Below, piece after piece: positions 36,001-48,000 of a DNA stretch of 64,000 bases. The notes beneath the pieces were generated by a model that saw nothing but the letters and a program-made list of their open reading frames with translations, had not been told where the DNA came from and made no database searches. Every line of letters begins with the position of its first letter. Within the stretch, counting starts at the first letter, position 1. A program made the position numbers and the translations under genes. This DNA comes from Methylobacterium oryzihabitans (GTDB lineage: Bacteria > Pseudomonadota > Alphaproteobacteria > Rhizobiales > Beijerinckiaceae), in the NCBI RefSeq assembly GCF_004004555.2, contig NZ_SACP01000007.1:62001-126000 (forward strand), in the 5' to 3' direction.

Positions 36001-39000
36001 GCGGTGGCGGTGCCCCCGCGGCCGTCGCCGAGCGTGTAGGTGAACGTGTCGGCCAGCGTCGCGCCGGCGGGCAGCGCCCGCAGGGCGGCGGCGCCCGCCG
36101 GATCGTACACCACCTTGCCGCCGACGATCGTCAGCGCCGCGCCGCGCTCGCTCAGGGCGGGGAGCGCCGCGATCGTCAGGACGTCGCCGTCGGCGTCGGT
36201 GTCGTTGGCGAGCACGTCGAGCGTCGCCGGGGCGCCGGCCCCGACCGCCGCCGCGTCGGCGGTGCCGACCGGGGCCCGGTTCTGCGCCGGGGCGAGGCGG
36301 CTGCCGAGGTCGGCGGTCGCGCTGGCGCCGCTGCGCCCCGCGACGGTGACCGGGAGCGCCGTGGTCGAGACCCAGCCCTCCGGCAGTTCCTGGGCGATCC
36401 GCAGCGGGCCCGGGCCGATGGCGTCGAAGCCGTAGCGCCCGTCCGCGCCGGTCGTCGTGAAGCGCTCGCCGGCGCCGCGCCGGCCGTCGCCGTCGGCGTC
36501 GAGGAACACGATCCGCCCGGCGATGCCGGCCTCGCCGCCGCCGCGGGCGCCGTCGCCGTCCGCGTCGGCGAACACCGCGCCGGCGACCGTGCCGTAGCGG
36601 AAGTTGCCGAAGTCGAGATCGGTCTGCGCTCCGCCGCCGCCGAGCGCCACCTCGTGCACGCCGGCCGCCGCGGCCGCGGGCTGGACCGGCCCGGTGCCGG
36701 TGCCGGTGCCGCCGCCCCCGCCCGAGGAGGCGGAGCCGCGATAGGTCACGATGGCGTCGAACAGCTTCTCGAACTGGATCCGCGGGAAGGTCGCGCCGGT
36801 GTTGGCGACGTTGTCTTTCTCGTCGTCGCCGTCGACGATGAGGTCGCCGGTGGCCTTGAGCAGGGCGGTGAAGTCGGCGGTGCTGAGCCCGTGGCCGAGC
36901 TTCTCCCAGGCGAGCTGCTGGGCGAGCGCCGCGGCGCCCGAGACGAAGCCGGCCGCCTGGCTGGTGCCCTGCATCGTCCACACGCCGCCGGTGGCGTTGG
37001 CGCCGTTGAAGCGCGCCCCCGGCGCCATGATGTCGAGGAGCGTGCCGTCGCGCTGGGTGAAAGCGGCGATGCGGTCGGCGCCGGTGGTGTAGTCGGTGGC
37101 GCCGGTCGCCACCGTCCACGGGCCGCCGAAATCCCCCGTCCAGGTCCCGCCGACGGCGAGCACCGCCGGGTCGGAGGCTGGGTAGGCGACGCCCATCTGG
37201 TTGAACTGGTTGTAGCTGTTGCCGCTCGCCGCCACCGTGATGACGTGGCGCGCGGCGAGCGCGGCGAACTCGTCGCCGAGCCCGTAGCGCGGCAGGTCGT
37301 CCTGCCAGTTGCCGTTGTCGCCGAGCGACAGGTTGACCACGCTGATATTGTAGGCGTCGGCGTTGGCGAGCACCCATTGCAGGGCCTTCTCGACGTAGCC
37401 GAAGGTGCCCTGGCCGGAATCCTTGAACACCTTGAGGACGATGAGGTCGGTGCCCGGGGCCACGCCGGTGTAGCGCGGATCCTGGCTCGCGATCATCGTG
37501 GCGACGTGGCTGCCGTGGCCCTCCCGGTCGGAGGCGTCGGCGTCGTTGTCGGCGAAGTCCCACTGGTAGACGATGCGGTCGTCGACGCCGTCGCCGTCCG
37601 CGTCCTGCCCGAAGAACGGGTGGTCGAGGTCGATGCCGGTGTCGATCAGCACCGTGCGGATGCCGGTGCCGGTCAGGTTGGCGTAGGCCGGATCCTTGAG
37701 CGCGTCGGTGAGGCCGGTGAGGTCGCGGGCCTGGGCGTTCGAGCGGGCGCCGAGATCGACCGTGAGCGGCGTGCCGTCCGGGACCGACCACGTCGTGCCG
37801 CAATGGCAGCCCTCGGGGTCGATCGAGATCTCCGAGCCGGCGGTGGCGACGTGGCCGTTCGAGGCGCCGGGCAGCGGCGTCGTCTGGACCCAGCCGGTCT
37901 GCTGGACCTCGGCGACGACGTAGGTCCCGGGCAGCAGGTCGGTGAAGGTGTAGCGGCCGTCGGCGCCGGTGAGCTGGCTGCGCTCGCTCGCCTGCCAGAT
38001 GCCGTCGCGGTTGGCGTCGAGGAAGATGCGCCAGTTGGCGAGGCCGGCCTCGCCGGCATCCTTGACGCCGTTGCCGTTGACGTCCTCGAACTTCATGCCC
38101 GAGAGGCTGGCGAGCTGGGCGTTGCCGATGTCAGCACCGGTGACGCGCAGGCCGCTGGTGACCTGGATCGCCGCCGCCGGCGTCGTGCGCGCCCAGCCCG
38201 GGCGGTCGACCTCGCCGATGCGCACGATGCCGGGCCCGATGCCCGACAGCACGTAGCTGCCGTCGGCGCCGGTGACCGTGCTGGTCTCGCCGGCGTCGAG
38301 GACGCCGTCGCCGTCGCGGTCGACGAACAGGGTGACGCCGGACAGTCCGGCCTCCCCGGCATCGCGGACGCCGTCGGCGTCGGCGTCGACGAACTTGGTG
38401 CCGCGCACCTCGCCGGTCTGGAAGCGGCCGAAATTGACCCCGGTCGTCACCGTGCCGGCGGTGACGGTGACGCTGCGCACGGCCTCCCCGGTGCCGGTGG
38501 CCAGCGTTCCGGCCGGCGGCAGGCTCACCACCCGGTAGCTGCCGGCGGCGAGGTCGAGGAAGGAGAACGCGCCGGCGGCGTTGGTCGTGGTCGAGCGCTC
38601 GCCGGAATCGAGGACGCCGTCGCCGTCCGCGTCGAGGAACACGGTCGCGCCGGCGATGCCGGCTTCGAGCGAGCCGCGGATGCCGTCGCCGTCGCCGTCG
38701 GAAAACACCGTGCCGCGCAGGCCGACGTCGAGGGAGGCGACCCGGCTCCACGATTCCGACCGGGTCCCCGAGCCGGCATTGCCGGCGGCGTCGGCGACGC
38801 CGGCCCCGTTCACCGTGAGCACGTAGGCGCCGACCGGCTCGGTGCGCGCCGCGAGGCCGCCGATGACCACGGTGTTGCCGGGGCCGGGCGTGAAGGTGAC
38901 CCCAGTCAGGTCGACCGCCGCGCCGTCGCGGGTGAGGGTCACGTCGGCCGCGTCGAAGGTCGAGAGGTCGAACGGCCCGCTGAAGTTGACCGTGACGGAC

Positions 39001-42000
39001 TCCACCCCGCTGGTGCGCGGATCGGGCGCGACCTGGGACAGGCCGGTCACGGTGGGACCGCCGACGTCGACGAAGATTCCGTAGATGACGTCGGTGGTGT
39101 TGCCGGCGGCGTCGACGGTGCGCACCCGGATGTCGTGTGCGCCGAGGCTCGCCAGGGTGAACGCGCCCGCGAAGCTGCGCCCGGTGACGACCGCCTCGCC
39201 GAGGTCGGTGCCGTCGGTCATGTCGCGCAGGCGGACGGTGAGGCCGTCCTCGTTGAGCCGGCCGAGCAGCGTCAGGTCGCGGGCGGTGGTGCGCCCGTCG
39301 GTCGAGGACGCGCCGGTATCGGGCGTGATGCGCAGGTCGTAGGCCGCAGGCGGCGGGGCGATGTCGAGCACCCAGGCCGTCGTGGCGGTGCCGCTGCCGG
39401 CATTGCCGGCGAGGTCGGTCACGCCGGCCATGTCGAGGCCGAGGACGTAGGTGCCGCCGACCCCCTGGGGCCAGTTGATGCCCTTGACGAGGTAGTGCGT
39501 CGCGTCCTGGCGCTCGATCGTGACCTCGGACGGGTTGATGAGGTTCGCGCCGCCGTAGCGGGTGAGCACGAGGTCGGCGAGCGTGAAGCTCGACGCGTCG
39601 ATCGCCTCGCTGAAGGTGACGCCGACGCTCGGCACCACGATGTTGCGCGGATTGGTGACGATCGTGTCGAGCACCGCGGTCGGCGCGGTGAGGTCGGTGG
39701 TCCAGGAGCGGGTGGCGCGCCCGGCGCCGGCCTCCCCGGCGGCGTCGAGCACGCCGGTGCCGTTCACGGTCAGGACGTAGAGGCCCGACCCGGCGGTGAC
39801 GGCGCCGAGGCCGTCGATGCGGAAGCGGTCGGGCGCGATCTGGGCGACGACCACGCCGGTCAGCGCCACCGGCGCGCCGTCGCGGGTCAGGACGAGGTCG
39901 CCGGCATCGAAGCTGCCGGCCCGCACCGCGCCGCTGAAGCCGACCTCAAGGCCGGTGACCGCGGTGTTGCGCGGATCGGTGACCGCCTGGAGGCTGCTGA
40001 CGACGACGCGGGTCGCGGCCATCGCCCACTCGCTGGTGGCGGCACCGGTGCCGGCATTGCCGGCCGGGTCGGCCACCGTGGCGCCGCGCAGGCTCGCGGC
40101 GTAGTTGCCGTCCTGGCCGGTGAGGGCGGCGAGCCCACCGAATCGGTAGACGCCGTTGCCGAGCGCCGTGACGGTCAGGCCCGACGTGTCGAGCGCCGTG
40201 CCGTCGCGGGACAGGACGAGGTCGGCCCCGGTGATCGTGGCCGGGTCGAGCGCCTCGCTGAAGCTGGCGTCGAGGGTCGCGAGCGCCGCGGTCCGGACCG
40301 CCGCCGGGCTCTCCAGCGCCGTCAGCACCGGGGCGGTCTTGTCGACGACCCGGAAGACGAGGGTGTAGGTGCCGGTCGAATCCCGGTCGAGGAGGTGGAG
40401 GAGATTCTCGTTGGTCGCGCCCGGCTCGCCGGGCCTGAAGGTGCGGTCGGTGCGCCAGCTCATGTCGGCGACGTCGATCACCCGCCCGTCGCTGCGGGTG
40501 ATGCCGACGAGCTCCATCCCGGGCGCCGGGTCGGCGACCTTCAGGTAGGTCCAGCCGGCGGTCACGTCGGCCTTCAGGGTCACGGTGGCGCCGCCGCCCT
40601 CGATGCGCACGTTGGTGGCGAGGCTCACCGGCGCCTGGCCGCCGGTGCTCATGTAGAGCGTGTCCGGGTCGTGGTTCGGGTCGGCGACGTCGTTGACGAG
40701 GTAGTCGGGGATGTCGTCCTGGCTCGGCCGGTCGACCTTCACCTGCCGGATCAGCTCGTGGATCGTCACGCTGTCGATGAGGCTGGTGCGCACCCCGCCG
40801 AACTGGTCCTCGTGGGTGAAGCTCGCCTTGTAGTCGACGAACTTGCCCTGGAGGGTCGAGGTGAGGTTCCACTGGCCGGTGACGAGCTGGCCGGGGTCGA
40901 TCCGCCCGAGGTCGAGGGTCAGGCTCGGCGTCGCCGCCTGCCCGTCGACCTGGCTCGACACGATCTTGAAGTCGATCAGCAGGCCCTTCTCGTTCTCGAC
41001 GATCTTCGGCTGGGCCGAGGTGATCGTGAGGTTCCTGGCCGCGCCCTTGCCCTCGTTGAGCACCTGGAGGCCGACCGCGAACGGCTCGGAGGCCTCGACC
41101 ACGTCCTTCGTGAACGGGTCGTCGCCCTTCACGTCGCGCTGCCAGAAGTAGTCGAGCTTGAGCTTGGCCTCCGGGTAGACGGTGATGCGCGAGGCGAGCA
41201 GCGGCACGTCGATGGCGTTGCCGGCATCGGTGTACTTCAGCGAGCCGCCGAAGGCGTAGCGGGTCGCCGCGTCGGGAGCCGCGTCCACCGTCGGGATGAA
41301 GGTGAAGGACAGCGTGCCGGTGGAGTTCGGCGGCAGGCTGTAGCTGCCGTCGGCGTTGCGGGTCATCACCCGCGCGTCCGGCCCGACGATCTGGAACTTG
41401 TCGTTGGCGTCGTTGCCCTGGTCGTCGCGGATGTCGATGAGGAGCCGGATGTTGTCGAGCGTGCTCGCGGTGCCGTTGTCGAGTTCGAGCGTCCCGAGGA
41501 ACGCCGTGCGGGTGATCGTGGCCTCCTGCTCCAGCCGCAGGCGCACCTGGGCGCAGACGCCGTTCGAGGCCAGCGCGATCGCGGCGCCGTCCGAGAGGTC
41601 CGCCGAGGACGGTGCCGGGCCGCAATCGACCTTGCCGCCGTCGAAGGAGACCGGCGTGCCGTAGGCGGTGCCGGGGGTGCCGCCGGCGCCGCCGCCGAAG
41701 CCGCCGCCGAGGTCGCCGCCGTATCCGTCGGTCGACGGGCTGGTGCCGCCGCCGTCGAGGCTGCACAGGCAGCCGAGGATGTCGTCGAGGGCGCCGCCGA
41801 GCCCGAGCGCCGCTCCCCCGACCCCGCCCGTGAGGGCGCCGAGGCCGACGCCGCAGACGGTGGAGATGATCGCCTGGGTGCAGTCGCTGATCTCGGCGCC
41901 GGCCGCGTTGGCGCATTGCAGGATCGCGCCGAGGATGTCGCAGGTCAGGCTCGCCGCGTTCGCCTTGGTCGGGTCGGCGATGTGCTCGAGCAGCGACTTG

Positions 42001-45000
42001 CCGGCGTCCTTGATGTCCTCGCCGCAGCCGACCACGTCGACCTTCACGCCGACCTTCTGCCACTTCTCGCCGTCGCAGACATAGGCGTAGACGGTCTCGA
42101 TGCCGAGGCACTTGGCGATGGTGCTGCCCCAGCCCTCCGGCGAGATCGGCACGTCGGAGGACAGCGCCGAGAGCTCGCTCGCCCGCAGGAGGCCGCCCTC
42201 GCTCGCCGCCCTGGCCGCGAGGGTGTTGCCCTCGCGCATGCGCACGGTGATCGGGATGGTGACGGCGCTCTGGGCCGGCAGCACGTCGATGTAGTCGATC
42301 AGCGGCGTGAAGATGTAGTCCGGGTCGTCCGGAACCTTGATCTGCACCTTCTCGGCCTGGATCAGGCCGTGGTTGCGCAGGGTGATCTGCATCTGCGTCG
42401 TCTGGCCGGGCAGCACGATCGGCATCAGCCGCGGCTCGTCGACCGTGACGACCGGCATCGGGACCTCGGTCTCGAACACCGTCTCCAGCACCAGCTTGTA
42501 CTTGTCGGTGGTCTCGATCGGGACGACCGACCACTTGTAGCTCACCACCTGACGGTGCAGGAACACGTCCTGCTCGTTGGTGACGCCGGCATTGACCTGG
42601 AAGGCGCCGGTGAGGCCGTCGTGCTTCTCGGCGTTGACCGTGAGCTGGTACTGGCCCTCGGTGATGCCGGTGAAGCGGACCTTGCCCTCGGCATCCGAGA
42701 TCGCGGTCGCCACGACGAGGTTGGTGAAGGGGTCGGTGAGGATCGCCCGGGCGCCGGCCAGCCCCGGCTTGCCCTCGGCGAAGAAGGTGTACTCGTCCTG
42801 GATGTTGAGGAGGACGTCGCCCTTGGCCTCGCTGATCGCCCGGAAGGCGAAGTTCACGCTGAGCGAGGTCGTGGTGCCGGCCAGCACCAGGGCGCCCCGG
42901 GTCAGGCCGAGGGGCATGTCGGCGTCGGGAGTCAGCGCCAGGGTGACCTGCGCCCGCTCGCCCGGGGCGAGCGAGGCGAGGCTCGTGCCGCTCGGCGCCG
43001 AGAGCCAGGGCAGGTTCGGCGGCAGCTGCAGGGTGAGCGGACCGGTGGCGGCGCCGCCCTGGTTGACGATCTCGAAGGTGACGAGCTTCTGCTGCCCGCG
43101 CAGCATGCCGGCTTCGAGGTAGCCCGGATTGGCCAGCAGCACCGGCGCCAGCGGCGACACCGTCACGCTCGCCGGCACGTCGAGGGTCGCGCCCTCGGCC
43201 GTGGTGAGCCGGAACGTCACCTTGCCGGTGGTCTGGTAGGTGCCGGTCGAGGTCGCGACGTAGTGCAGCTTGACCGAGCCGTCCGCCGCGATCGTCGGCG
43301 GCGCCGTGAGGGTCACGCTCAGGATCGGCGGCAGGCCGAGGACGCTCGCCGCGAGGCCGGTCAGCGGCACGTCGGCGAGGTTGCGGATCGTGACGTCGCC
43401 CTCGGTCGGCGTGCCGGGGGTGACGGTGAACGACGCGCCCTGCGGGTCGGCCTTCATCGCCACGAGGCTGAAGCTGTCCTGCGGCAGGCGCTCGAGCTGG
43501 CCGGGATGGCCGGCGCTGATCGTGTAGCGCCCGCCCTCGTTCGGCAGCGGCGTGAAGGTGGCGGTGAAGTCGCCGGCGGCGTTCGTCACCGTGGTCAGGG
43601 TGCGCAGGGTGTCGCCGGTCCGCACCTGGATGGTGACCGGCGAGAACGCCTGGCCCTGGCCGCTGGCCGCGCTGGTGGCGTGGCCGGTCATCACGATCGG
43701 GGTCCCGGCGGGGGCGACCGTCGTCGGGGTCGAGACCACCGCCGTGTAGGCCGGCGCCACGGTCAGCGTCGCGGTCCGGGCGTTGTTGCTGTCGAGCAGC
43801 TCGGCCAGCGCCTGCTGCGGATCGCTGACCACGATGACGTGGACCTCGCCGGCGAGCTGGCCGGCGATGAAGTCGACCGTGCGCTGGTAGCTCTCGCCGA
43901 TGCCGAGCGGCGTGCTGTCGAGGGTCGCGACCAGCACGTCGTTCTGGTCGAGCACCATGTCGGCGCTGACGTAGACCCGGTCCTGCCACGGCCGGTCGGT
44001 GGCGCCGAATCCGGTGTTGGCGACCTGGAACTGCATCGCGACGGTGCCGCCGGTGCGCACCACGTTGGGGAGCTGGATCGCCGTGACCTGGAGGTCGGCG
44101 ACGTTGCGGTCGCTCACCGAGAGCCCGACCGTGCCGCTGTTGAAGCCCGCCGCCTGGGCGAGCAGCGTCACCGGGCGGGTGCCGTCGGTGAGGCCGTCCT
44201 GCACCCCCGTCACCGCGAACCGCGCGCTGGTCTCCCCCGCCCGGATGGTCACGGTCTGCGGGACCGTGGCCTCGGTGGTGTCGCCGCTCGTGAGGGTGAC
44301 GACGAGGTCGCCGGTGGTCGGCGTGTTGCGCCGGACGGTCGCCATGGTGGCGCCGTTCTCGCCGATGAGGCCGGAATCGATCGCGAGCGACAGCGTCGGG
44401 CCGTCGTCGTCGAGGATCGTCAGCCCGGTCTGGACCGTCGTCGTCGGGATCGAGACCCCGAGCACCGCGTCGGCCACGTCGGCCCGGATCACGACGATGC
44501 GGGCGCCGTCGACGACGTCGTTGTCGTTGATCTGGATCTGCGCGGTCGCGCTCGCCTGGCCGCCCGCGATGACGAGGCGCGAGGGCAGGCGGATCTCGCC
44601 GGCATCGGCCCGCAGCAGCACCTCGATCGGCTGCTCGCTGACGAGGTTGCGGGTCACCGTGACGGTCGTGGCGACGCCGCCGTTCTCCGCCACCGCGGTC
44701 TGGCCGAGGCGCAGCGACAGGGACGGCACGTCGTCGTCGTATTCGGTGGTCTCGGCGCTGCCGGTGACGTAGCCGGCGGCGGTGGCGGTGAAGCGCAGGT
44801 TGCGCGTGCCCTCGACCAGGAGGTCGTCGACGAGCTGGACGTCGAAATCCGCGCTGCGCTCGCCGGCCGCGATCGTCACCGTCGCCGGCAGGGTCGCCTT
44901 GTAGGACTTGTCGAGGGCGAGCGCGACGGTGAGCGGGCCGGTGGTGTCGCCGTTGCGGGTCACCGTGCCCCGGAAGGTCGCCGCCCCCTCGGTGACGGTG

Positions 45001-48000
45001 GCGGAGGGCAGCGTCACGGTCAGCCGCGCCACGTCGTCGTCGGTGATCGCGAGGGCGGTGGTGGCGCTCGCGAAGCCCGTCGCCTGGGCGGTGAGCGTGG
45101 CGGTGCGGGTGCCGTCGACGAGACCGTTGCCGGTCACGCCGACCACGAAGGTCGCGGTGGACTGGCCCGCCGGGATCACGACGGTCGCCGGCAGGATCAG
45201 CTCGCCGCGGTTCGCGCCGAGGCTCACCGTGACCGCGTCGAGGGTGCTGCCGGTGCGGCTGACCTGTCCCCGCGCCGCCGCGGCGCCGGCCTCCTCGGAG
45301 ATCGTCGTCGGCAGGACGGTGAACGACAGGGCGCGGGCGAGCGCGATCGCCGCGTCGTCCACGGTGACGTTGTTGGCCTCGTTCGACTCGAAGACGGCGT
45401 TGCCGGCATCGGTCTCGGCGATGATGCGCTGGGCGCCCTCGACGAAGCTCGGCAGCGTGACGGTCACCGAGCGGGTGACGGAGGCGCCGGCCGCGAGGCT
45501 CTGGCCGCTGACCGGCACCGTGGCGAGGAGCTGGTCGCCGCCGAGCGCCGCGTCGGCGGAGAGCAGCAGCCGCTCGGTCCACGCGCCCTGCGCCGCGGCC
45601 GTGCCGAGATTTCGCACCGTGTAGGTGATCGTGACGGTCTCGCCCGCCGCCGCGCTCGCCGGCGCGGTGATGCCGGTGACCGCGAGGTCGGGATAGTCCG
45701 CGAGCGTCGTCGTGATCGTGGCCGCGGCCTCGTTGTTGGCCTCGCCCGTGGCGTTCTCGACCACCGCGCTGCCCCAGTCGGAGAAGACCCGGGCCTCGAT
45801 CTGGCCGGCGCCGGCGGCGCCGTCGGGGAGCGTGACGGAGGCCGAGCGGGCGGTGGTCGCGCCCGCCGCCAGGGAGGCGAGCGGCAGCGTCCGGTCGAGG
45901 AGCGTCTGGCCGGTGGCGAGGTTGCGCACCACGAGGCGCTCGACGGTCGCCGGGGCGGCGACCGCGCCGGCATTGCCGGACGTCCAGGTCAGCGCCAGGG
46001 TGTCGCCGGAGCGGGCCCCGGCCGGGCCGATCGCGAGGGCCTGCACCCGCAGGTCCGCCGCGGGCGCCAGCGTGCTGGTGCCGGAGGCCGTCGCGGCGTT
46101 GTTGGTCTCGCCGGTGCCGGCGAGGTTGGTCTCGTCGACGAAGTCGTAGGGGTCGGCCGTCACCGTGACCGCGAGCGTGCCGACGCCGGCCGTCCCCGCC
46201 GGCAGGGTGAAGCCGAACTCCCGCGTCACGGCGGCGCCCGCCGCCACGCTGCCCGAGACCCGGGCGTCGCGGAACAGCACGGTGTCCACCAGGACCTGCC
46301 CGGTGGTCTGGTTGACCACCCGCACGCGCTCGTAGGACGAGTCGAGCGGCGCCTCGCCGCCGTTGCGCAGGGTCCACGACACCCGCGCCTCGCGGCCCGA
46401 TTGCAGCCCGCCGGGGGCCGCGATCGCGACGTTCTGGATCTGGAGATCCGGCCGCGGCGGCAGCGACAGGGTGATCGCGCCGCTCGCCGCGACGTTGTTG
46501 TCCTCGGCGCCGAACTCGGCGATCTGCCCGCCGATGTCGGAGACCACGAGGACGCGGTAGGTGCCGGTGAGGTCGGCCGGCAGCGACACCGTGGCGGTCG
46601 AGGCCCGCGAGCCGCCGGCGGCGAGGGCCGGCCCTGTCACGTCGCCGAGATAGCGGTCGCCGGCATCGAGGGTGGCGTCGGCCGAGAGGTAGAGCCTCGT
46701 CGACCACGGGCCGGAAACCGCGGCGGTGCCGAGGTCGCGGTCCTGCCAGCTCACCGTCAGCGTCCCGCCGGCGAGGGCCGTCGCCGGCACCGAGACGGCG
46801 GTCGGCGACAGGTCGGGATGGGTGACGGCGGTCGCCGTCGCGGCCGCCGTGGTGTTGTCGCCCTCCTGCGCGGCCTCGTAGACCGCACCGTCGACGTCGG
46901 TGACGACGACCACCCGCCAGGTGCCGTCGGCGACGCCCGGCCACGTGATCTCGGCGCTGCCGGTATAGCTGCCGTCCGGCGCGAGGTCGCCGGTATGGGT
47001 GACCTCCCCCAGGGCGATCGCGCCCGTGAGGGTGCCGTCCGGGCTGATCAGCACCCGGTCGGTCCACGAGCCCCGGGCCGGGCCGGCGCCCTCATTCGTC
47101 ACCGTCCAGGTCACCGTCACGGTCTGCGACGGCTGGGCCGTGGCCGGCGCCGTCACCGCGGTGACGCGCAGGTCGGCGGCGCGCAGTTGCACCGGGGCGG
47201 CGCTGGCGCGGATGTTGTTGGCGTCGAGCCCGCGCTCCCAGACCGTGTCGCCGGTATCGGTGCGCACGATCACGTAGCGGTCGGCCGCGAGGTCGGCCGG
47301 CACCGTCGCGTTCAGGGTGGCGTCGTAGCTCGCCCCTTTTGCGAGCGCCCCGAGATGGGTCACGGTGCCGAGCAGCGTGTCGCCGGCGTCGATGATCGCG
47401 TCGGCCGAGAGGTAGACGGCGTCGGTCCAGGACGCGGCGCTGGTGGCGCTGTCGCCGAGGTTGCTCACCGTCCAGCCCAGCGCGAGCGGACCGCCGGCGC
47501 TGCCGGCCGCCGGGGCGGTCACGGCGGTCACCGCGAGGTCGCCGAAGGGCGAGGACAGCACGATCGGCCGGGCGGCGCTGGCGTTGTCGGCGCGGGTGTC
47601 GGGCTCGGTGACGGCGCTCGTCGCATCGACCACGACGAAGACCTGGAAGGTGCCGTCGCGGCGCTCCGGCAGGATCGGGCTCAGGGTGGCGGTGTAGCTC
47701 GCGCCGGCCGCGAGGGCGCCCTCGTGGACGAGGCTGCCGAGGACCACGTCGTCGGCGTTGCCGAGCACGGCGTCGGACGACAGCACGACCCGGTCGGTCC
47801 AGCGCGTCGCTCCGGTCGCGGCGCCGGCATTGGTCACGGTCCACGACAGCGGCAGCGGGCTGCCGCCGCGGCCGGTGGCCGGGACGCTGAACACGGTCGG
47901 GGCGAGGTCGGGATAGACCACGAGCCGCGAGGCCGTCTCCAGAATCGCGGAGTTGTTGCCCTCGTCGTCCTCGGCGATGACGCTGCCGCCCTGGAGGGTC

